This document shows positions 1-3,227 of a stretch of DNA of 7,591 bases, one piece after another. The stretch lies in assembly GCA_001778285.1 (NCBI GenBank), contig MFGL01000019.1:1-7591 (forward strand), in the 5' to 3' direction. Below the pieces are notes generated by a model. It saw only the letters and a list, made by a program, of their open reading frames with translations. It ran no database searches and had not been told where the DNA came from. Position 1 is the stretch's first letter. Each line of letters begins with the position of its first letter. This DNA is from Candidatus Falkowbacteria bacterium RIFOXYC2_FULL_47_12. GTDB taxonomy: Bacteria > Patescibacteriota > Patescibacteriia > Patescibacteriales > XYC2-FULL-47-12. A program made the position numbers and the translations under genes.

Positions 1-190
1 GTTCTATGGCGATGCGCCGCTGGCCGTAGGCTCTATGGATTGACATTACTTTTTCAATTGCCGCTTTCAGCCGCAAATCTTTGGCTGGCAACCTCGGAGC
101 ATAATACAGGGATGAGCGGGAGACGCCCAGTCGCTTGGCTAATTCGGTTTTACCGTCCGGCGGGGTCAGCTGGTTAATCGCCTCGGCCAT
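1..190 (-). CDS. IS3-family transposase OrfB (DDE integrase), N-terminal part only
   Basis: I translated this frame by hand. From an ATG at 188-190 it reads on to the window edge, giving 63 residues. It contains a TELAKRLGVSRSSLYY helix-turn-helix-like segment, then the LRLKAAIEKVMSIHRAYGQ stretch and RRI. This is the familiar N-terminal HTH_21-type region of IS3 OrfB, just before the rve/DDE catalytic core, which would lie outside the window. The family catalyses cut and joining of the IS ends. The frame is open back to a TGA near 226 and overlaps the end of orfA by 17 bases, in the +1 phase relative to orfA. OrfB could be made from the ATG at 190, which has only a weak GGGA purine run upstream, or as an OrfAB fusion through slippage on a run of eight A's. 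I see no catalytic residues in the visible part, so activity cannot be judged. Confidence 0.75.
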   Translation of the reverse strand, partial: MAEAINQLTPPDGKTELAKRLGVSRSSLYYAPRLPAKDLRLKAAIEKVMSIHRAYGQRRIAIE

Positions 191-449
191 AGCGCGTTTT
201 TTTTCCCAGTTTCTGATCCGCGGTCAGTCGCCCGATGATTTTCAGTAGGGCTTCATTTTCCCGCCTCAACTTAGCCAGCTCCAGCAGAGCGCCCGGACCC
301 TGCACCGTCCGCCTTAACAGATTGTAAATTGTTTTCGGAGCTACTCCGTACTCTTTGGCTAAATCCGACACGCTCTCGCCTTTTTCCTTAATTCGTTTGA
401 TTATTTCTTGCTTCTGCTCCTCGCTGAGCGAGGGATACCCTTTAGACAT
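174..449 (-). CDS. IS3-family transposase OrfA (helix-turn-helix)
   Basis: This 91-residue basic protein has the form of IS3-family OrfA. Residues about 5-47 make a homeodomain-like helix-turn-helix of the HTH_Tnp_1/HTH_28 type, with LSEEQKQEIIKRIKEKG, then VSDLAKEYGVAPKTIYNLL as the recognition-helix part. Residues about 55-75 (ALLELAKLRRENEALLKIIG) form a short leucine-zipper-like coiled coil, typical of the segment that multimerises OrfA and OrfAB. The role is binding of the IS terminal repeats and regulation of transposition. The ATG at 449 is the first start; no clear Shine-Dalgarno sequence precedes it. The last codons run over a GGG-A8 tract, the likely place for OrfAB fusion. Length and layout are normal for the family. 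Confidence 0.85.
   Translation of the reverse strand: MSKGYPSLSEEQKQEIIKRIKEKGESVSDLAKEYGVAPKTIYNLLRRTVQGPGALLELAKLRRENEALLKIIGRLTADQKLGKKTRYGRGD
183..206 (-). other. A8 slippery tract at the orfA/orfB junction
   Basis: On the minus strand the orfA reading runs through GGG followed by eight A's and CGC. Realignment by -1, the usual IS3 mode, meets a TGA about ten codons later and does not enter orfB. Loss of one A, or a +1 shift, joins orfA in frame to orfB just before its ATG. Transcriptional slippage on the A run would therefore fit better than classical -1 ribosomal frameshifting. A homopolymer sequencing error is the plain alternative. Confidence 0.5.
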
Positions 450-484
450 AATGGTGGTTGTTAATATTTATTATTAACAGGGTA

Positions 485-673
485 TCACGGTGAGACTATG
501 TGTACAGTATATGGGGTACGGGCCACTCCGACTATGATAATGCTGTCCACATTTAACCCTTTGTTCGCCAGTCCGGCGCGAACTAATGACTTGGTTGGAA
601 ACGGTGCTTCATAATCTCGCCGCCGGATGCGCACTCGCCGACTATTCATTTCTTCTGTTGCGTCTGTACTCAT
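485..673 (-). CDS. short hypothetical protein, probably disrupted by the IS insertion
   Basis: I do not recognise this protein. The start at 673 (MSTDATEEMNS) is chosen because AAAGGAG lies 9 bases upstream on the minus strand. A longer reading from 715 would start inside the U-tract of a terminator. The 62-residue product has an arginine-rich segment (RRVRIRRRDYEAPFP, about 10-24), then a mildly hydrophobic end with DSIIIVGVA. The last few residues (about TVHIVSP) lie inside the putative left end of the IS3 element, so the native C terminus is probably lost and the true gene longer. It sits directly downstream of an intrinsic terminator that closes higBA, with no obvious strong promoter of its own. 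It may be a remnant or only weakly expressed. Confidence 0.45.
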   Translation of the reverse strand: MSTDATEEMNSRRVRIRRRDYEAPFPTKSLVRAGLANKGLNVDSIIIVGVARTPYTVHIVSP

Positions 674-682
674 GGCTATAGA

Positions 683-689
683 CTCCTTT
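683..689 (-). promoter_or_regulatory. Shine-Dalgarno AAAGGAG deciding the start at 673
   Basis: AAAGGAG on the minus strand is separated from the ATG at 673 by 9 bases. This supports the shorter, 62-residue reading of the hypothetical ORF and suggests it was once a translated gene. Confidence 0.6.
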
Positions 690-706
690 AATGGTTTAGA
701 ATGGGT

Positions 707-747
707 AAAGAACAAAAATGGCCCTGAGCATTTCGCTTAAGGCCATT
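707..747 (-). terminator. rho-independent terminator downstream of higBA
   Basis: On the minus strand AATGGCC (747-741) pairs perfectly with GGCCATT (723-717). An inner TAAGC/GCTCA-type stem with one G-U pair extends it, around a 5-base loop (GAAAT). The right arm runs into TTTTTGTTCTTT. This is a good intrinsic terminator for leftward transcripts from higBA. Because it lies only about 35 bases before the ribosome binding site of the ORF at 673, it could also act as an attenuator for that ORF. Confidence 0.7.
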
Positions 748-773
748 GGGTGGAATTTAATATCCAACAAATA

Positions 774-836
774 ATATTAAACAACGCCAAACGAGCTCAA
801 GCGTAAACTTGAGCGGCGGCGGATAGTTGTTAATAT
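774..836. repeat. large nested imperfect inverted repeat
   Basis: The outer arms are ATATTAAACAAC (774-785) and GTTGTTAATAT (826-836), complementary except for one extra A; GCC at 786-788 can also pair with GGC near 819. In the centre GCTCAAG (795-801) pairs perfectly with CTTGAGC (808-814) around a 6-base loop. The whole can fold into one cruciform or hairpin of about 63 bases between higA and the terminator. It has no U-tract of its own. It may be a small nonautonomous palindromic element, an mRNA 3' structure or a protein-binding site. The 13-base string GTTGTTAATATTT at 826-838 occurs again at 457-469 near the IS left end. Confidence 0.5.
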
Positions 837-881
837 TTGCGGATTTATTTTGAACATAAAACTGTGTTGCATACTCTTTTT

Positions 882-1229
882 TTAATTAACTAATGAATCA
901 ACCGGAATGTTTAAATGAGTATGAAAAACTTTTATCATATTCAGTGATAATTTTCTTTTTCTGTTTAGGACTTCAGAAATCCTGTTGGCTCCAATTAAGC
1001 GAGCAATGTCTGTTTGCGTTACATTCATCTGCTCCATGCGAAATTTAATCGCTTCTACCGGATCAGGCGGCAGAATGTTATACGTATCAGCTTCGTATTT
1101 CTCTATCAGCGTGGTTAACACCTCAAGTTCATCACCGGCTTTTGTGTCCGGCTTGGCATCCCATAGTTTCTCCACTTTTTTCAAAGCTTCTTTGTGGTCT
1201 TTGGGGGTTTTTATTGGTTGGATGTTCAT
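882..1229 (-). CDS. higA: HigA-family antitoxin (HTH Xre/Cro type)
   Basis: The 115-residue product has the two-part layout of HigA antitoxins. An N-terminal helical region (about 8-50) contains the family-typical AGDELEVLTTLIEKYE. A C-terminal HTH (about 58-112) has VTQTDIARLIG and ISEVLNRKRKLSLNMI, the hallmark of the HigA family. It neutralises the HigB toxin by binding it and represses the operon through its HTH. Its ATG overlaps the TGA of higB by 4 bases (ATGA), so translation is coupled to that of the toxin. Toxin-before-antitoxin order is normal for higBA. The probable operators are the two palindromes around the promoter at 1545-1598. Length is complete and no key part seems missing. 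Confidence 0.88.
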   Translation of the reverse strand: MNIQPIKTPKDHKEALKKVEKLWDAKPDTKAGDELEVLTTLIEKYEADTYNILPPDPVEAIKFRMEQMNVTQTDIARLIGANRISEVLNRKRKLSLNMIKVFHTHLNIPVDSLVN

Positions 1230-1525
1230 ATGGTTTCCGCGTTGATGGCATCGTAGTCTTTATGCGTGCCGATAAATCGTATGTACACTATCTGAAAATC
1301 ATATTTGACAGCGATAACTAACCTATATTTATTTCCGGCTATATTAAACGCAACTCTCTTATTTTTTACAATGCTTGCATGTTTATATTTTGCTTTGACG
1401 TCATGTGGGTTGCTCCACTGCTCTTTCCTCACTTCGTGATACCACGCCGCTAACGGTTGCTGCGCATCTGCATGGTGTGGCTGTTGCCAAAAATCTTTTA
1501 TGATTTTTACGGAAATTATTCTCAT
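1226..1525 (-). CDS. higB: HigB-family toxin, mRNA interferase
   Basis: This is a 99-residue RelE-superfamily HigB toxin. The family cleaves mRNA on the ribosome and arrests growth until HigA binds it. Diagnostic segments are MRIISVKIIKDFW at the start, AWYHEVRKEQWSNPHDVK in the middle, KRVAFNIAGNKYRLV (about 56-70) and VYIRFIGTHKDYDAI (about 80-94). The start at 1525 is chosen over an in-frame start at 1573 because the -35 box of the operon promoter covers 1573-1568 and transcription should begin near 1538. The longer form would therefore not be transcribed from it. The leader is very short (about 12 bases) and without a clear Shine-Dalgarno sequence. The stop overlaps the higA start. All conserved segments are present, so the toxin looks intact. 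Confidence 0.9.
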   Translation of the reverse strand: MRIISVKIIKDFWQQPHHADAQQPLAAWYHEVRKEQWSNPHDVKAKYKHASIVKNKRVAFNIAGNKYRLVIAVKYDFQIVYIRFIGTHKDYDAINAETI

Positions 1526-1544
1526 GTTTTCGTGTTGTAGTTTC

Positions 1545-1573
1545 ACTATATTCCCATTTTGGGAATTTGTCAA
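1545..1573 (-). promoter_or_regulatory. sigma-70 promoter of higBA
   Basis: On the minus strand a perfect TTGACA (-35, 1573-1568) and TATAGT (-10, 1550-1545) are separated by exactly 17 bases. The expected transcription start is near 1538, about 12 bases before the higB ATG. This is one of the two clearest promoters in the window. Confidence 0.85.
1551..1565. promoter_or_regulatory. probable HigA operator inside the promoter spacer
   Basis: TTCCCA (1551-1556) and TGGGAA (1560-1565) form an inverted repeat with a 3-base centre. It lies wholly within the 17-base spacer between -35 and -10. Binding by the HigA dimer there would block RNA polymerase, the usual autoregulation of this family. The binding itself is inferred. 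Confidence 0.65.
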
Positions 1574-1579
1574 TAGTGC

Positions 1580-1598
1580 GGAAAATAGCCTATTTTCC
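1580..1598. promoter_or_regulatory. second, perfect palindrome upstream of the higBA promoter
   Basis: GGAAAATAG (1580-1588), one C, then CTATTTTCC (1590-1598) is a perfect 9-base inverted repeat centred about 31 bases upstream of the centre of the first palindrome, or roughly three helical turns. It shares the GGAAAAT/ATTTTCC flavour with the first one and could be a second site for HigA or another regulator. It sits between the ATPase terminator and the -35 box. Confidence 0.55.
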
Positions 1599-1610
1599 CC
1601 GTTTCCCCCA

Positions 1611-1662
1611 ACAAAAAAAGAACTGGCGGACCTTGAGAGAAATGTCTCCCGTGGTCTGCCAG
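1611..1662 (-). terminator. rho-independent terminator of the ATPase gene
   Basis: On the minus strand CTGGCAGACC (1662-1653) pairs with GGTCCGCCAG (1632-1623) with one mismatch. An inner GAGA/TCTC stem extends the hairpin. TTCTTTTTTTGT follows directly. It is a strong intrinsic terminator 24 bases after the ATPase stop codon and separates that gene from higBA. Confidence 0.85.
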
Positions 1663-1685
1663 TATGCCGGCAGGCTGGAATTTAT

Positions 1686-2825
1686 TTAGACGTTATCCGA
1701 CAAATACCCAAAACAATTTTGTGGATGTACCGCCTCAAAACGCGCATTCTGATACGCGCGTAGCCAGTCTGCAGGCGCCGCCGTCTTCTTGTCCGCCGAC
1801 CATTTCATTTCATAGCCGACTAACCGACCCTGCCGCTCCTCAATTAAATCAATTTCTTTCTGGTCGTAGGTGCGCCAAAAATAGAAATTGGCCGGCTGGC
1901 GCGCATTGCCCGCCTGCTTGATTTTTTCCATAATAAACCAATTCTCAAACAGCGCGCCGGCATCGGAGCGCAGCGTCAGTCTGTTGAAATTGCGCAACAG
2001 CGCATTGCGCAAACCGACGTCCATAAAATAGTACTTTGACGTTTTGCTTATCTCTTTGCGCAAATTGCGGCTGAAACCGCGCAGATTGTACACAACAAAC
2101 ATTTTTTCCAGCACGTCCAAATAGTTGCCGACGGCTTTGTGGCTGATGCTTAACTGTTGCGCCAATTCCGCCAAGGATACTTCGCTACCGAGCTGCAACG
2201 CCAATAGCGTCAGTAAATCAACGACTTTTTTCGGCTTTCTGACCTCGCCAAACATTAAGAGGTCTTTATATAAATAGTTATTCAAATATTCGTACAGGTA
2301 GTCTTCTTTTTCTTTCTCCGCCGCTAGGGTGTGAACTTTTGGAAACATGCCGAAACGCAACAGTTCATCCATGGCCACCGCCGCGCTGGTGCGGCGATAC
2401 CGATCAGCCACCTCAAGCCAGCTGAACGGATACAGCCAAAACGTTTTGGTGCGGCCGGTCAGAGGCTCGCTGACCTTGTTGGCCAATTCAAAAGAGGCTG
2501 ACCCGGAAACTAAAATCGTCAGGGGAAGGTTATCAATCAATACTTTCAGCGACAGACCGATATTTTCAATACGCTGCGCCTCATCAATGATAAGAAGCTC
2601 GGCGCCGCCGACGGCGCGGCGCAGGGCTTCCAGGTCATTTTTTTTAAACAAATCCTGGGCGTACAGGTCATCGCCATTGAAAAACTGGGCTTGCTGTGTA
2701 GTGGCGGCCAAAGACGTTATGAGAGTGGTTTTGCCTGCCTGCCGAGGGCCGTAGAGTATGACGACCTTTTTTTCGCCGCGCAACGCTTCTGTTAGCTGCG
2801 GGGTGATAGTTCTGTCTATGAGCAT
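1686..2825 (-). CDS. AAA ATPase with DUF4143-type (PD-(D/E)XK-like) C terminus
   Basis: The 379 residues match the common AAA_14/DUF4143 ATPases in layout and length. Walker A is GPRQAGKT at 26-33 and Walker B is LLIIDEAQR at 77-85. A sensor-1-like TILVSGSAS lies at 103-111, followed by the family hallmarks LTGRTKTFWLYPFSWLE (122-138) and LLRFGMFPKV (155-164). A winged-helix-like part follows at about 217-246 (SLAELAQQLSISHKAVGNYL). The C-terminal part has E294, E324-I-D326 and E339-M-K341, the spacing of a restriction-nuclease-like PD-(D/E)XK core. Proteins of this family are widespread; their cellular role is not settled, and whether the fold cuts DNA is unknown. The gene stands alone between its own consensus promoter and its own terminator. 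The ATG at 2825 is the first start after the promoter; no Shine-Dalgarno sequence is evident. No defect is visible. Confidence 0.88.
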   Translation of the reverse strand: MLIDRTITPQLTEALRGEKKVVILYGPRQAGKTTLITSLAATTQQAQFFNGDDLYAQDLFKKNDLEALRRAVGGAELLIIDEAQRIENIGLSLKVLIDNLPLTILVSGSASFELANKVSEPLTGRTKTFWLYPFSWLEVADRYRRTSAAVAMDELLRFGMFPKVHTLAAEKEKEDYLYEYLNNYLYKDLLMFGEVRKPKKVVDLLTLLALQLGSEVSLAELAQQLSISHKAVGNYLDVLEKMFVVYNLRGFSRNLRKEISKTSKYYFMDVGLRNALLRNFNRLTLRSDAGALFENWFIMEKIKQAGNARQPANFYFWRTYDQKEIDLIEERQGRLVGYEMKWSADKKTAAPADWLRAYQNARFEAVHPQNCFGYLSDNV

Positions 2826-2873
2826 AAATTTGCCGTATAATAAGTATATGAATTAATATAAATTGATATAACC

Positions 2874-2902
2874 ATAGTACACCAATTTATAAAAATTGTC
2901 AA
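2874..2902 (-). promoter_or_regulatory. sigma-70 promoter of the ATPase gene
   Basis: A perfect TTGACA (2902-2897) and TACTAT (2879-2874) on the minus strand are spaced by 17 bases in very AT-rich DNA. Transcription would start near 2867 and give a leader of about 42 bases. CCAATTT-type half-sites (CCAATTTAT at 2882-2890, CCCAATTTGG at 2903-2912) flank the -35 box and could be regulatory, but this is weak. Confidence 0.8.
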
Positions 2903-3029
2903 CCCAATTTGGTAATGTGCACACACATATAGCGTATTTTGGCTATTTTTACAATAAAAATGTTTTCTGCAAAGACGCAAGACGCGGGTAGTTATGATTG
3001 CGCAAACCGGCGTATTTTGTAAAATTGGC

Positions 3030-3074
3030 AAAAAAATTCCCGCTGCTGCTTTCCCGAAGGAGCACGCGGCGGGG
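3030..3074 (-). terminator. second rho-independent terminator (TTCG loop)
   Basis: On the minus strand the CCCGCCGC arm (3073-3066) pairs with GCAGCGGG (3046-3039) with one mismatch. Inner CGTGCTCC/GGAAAGCA pairing, with bulges, closes on a TTCG tetraloop. AATTTTTTTGCC follows. This is a strong intrinsic terminator about 130 bases beyond the first one. It either backs up termination of the 853-residue gene or ends a separate short transcript. Confidence 0.7.
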
Positions 3075-3164
3075 AGAGGTTGTTTTTGAAATACCAATAA
3101 TGATGTAAAAAACTTACGGCCCAAGGTACGTCAGCTGCCAGCGGCGTGGGAAGAGGGGGCATCT

Positions 3165-3200
3165 GCTAAAAATTAGGGCGGGCTACACAGGAGTCCGCCC
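3165..3200 (-). terminator. rho-independent terminator of the 853-residue gene
   Basis: On the minus strand GGGCGGACT (3200-3192) pairs with AGCCCGCCC (3184-3176) with one mismatch, around CCTGTGT. TAATTTTTAG follows. It lies 28 bases after the stop codon. The opposite side also carries eight A's (3201-3208), so the signal reads less well in the plus direction, where no gene needs it. Confidence 0.7.
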
Positions 3201-3227
3201 AAAAAAAATTGTTGATGCACTCGGACA

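Larger units (their letters stand above)
1..506 (-). mobile_element. IS3-family insertion sequence, partial (left end plus orfA and start of orfB)
   Basis: Two consecutive leftward frames encode an IS3-type helix-turn-helix OrfA and the N terminus of the OrfB integrase, so this is the left part of an IS3-family element. Its right end lies beyond the window edge. The left boundary is inferred. On the minus strand a TGTACACATAG segment begins at 506, 57 bases before the orfA start. TGTA- or TG-type termini at about that distance are usual in IS3-family members. Without the right inverted repeat and the target duplication the exact end cannot be fixed, and the TGATACCC segment starting near 487 is an alternative. 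The element seems to have landed inside a short ORF (485-673). Confidence 0.6.
2826..3227. other. noncoding stretch between the 853-residue gene and the ATPase gene
   Basis: About 400 bases hold two leftward hairpin terminators (3165-3200 and 3030-3074) and the ATPase promoter (2874-2902). The part nearest the ATPase is AT-rich, while 3037-3160 is GC-rich and rich in short inverted repeats, for example GCTG-CCAGC near 3134-3142. The 10-base string GCGTATTTTG occurs at 2932 and 3010. I see no convincing protein. The roughly 90 bases between the two terminators could specify a small RNA, but I find no good promoter for it. Confidence 0.6.

Noticed and set aside
674..715. Longer start for the short ORF at 485-673
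   Set aside because: It would begin in the T-tract of the terminator, while an AAAGGAG with good spacing precedes the ATG at 673.
1526..1573. N-terminal extension of HigB by 16 residues
   Set aside because: The -35 and -10 boxes of the operon lie inside this stretch, and the family start MRIISVK is at 1525.
1658..1678. GCCGGC-centred palindrome as a separate repeat element
   Set aside because: It is short and overlaps the arm of the ATPase terminator, so nothing shows it to be an independent element.
2347..2754. 135-residue plus-strand ORF
   Set aside because: It is antisense to the Walker A and Walker B region of the ATPase and has no supporting features.
2816..3124. 102-residue leftward ORF upstream of the ATPase
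   Set aside because: It crosses a strong terminator hairpin and the ATPase promoter, resembles no protein I know, and overlaps the ATPase start.
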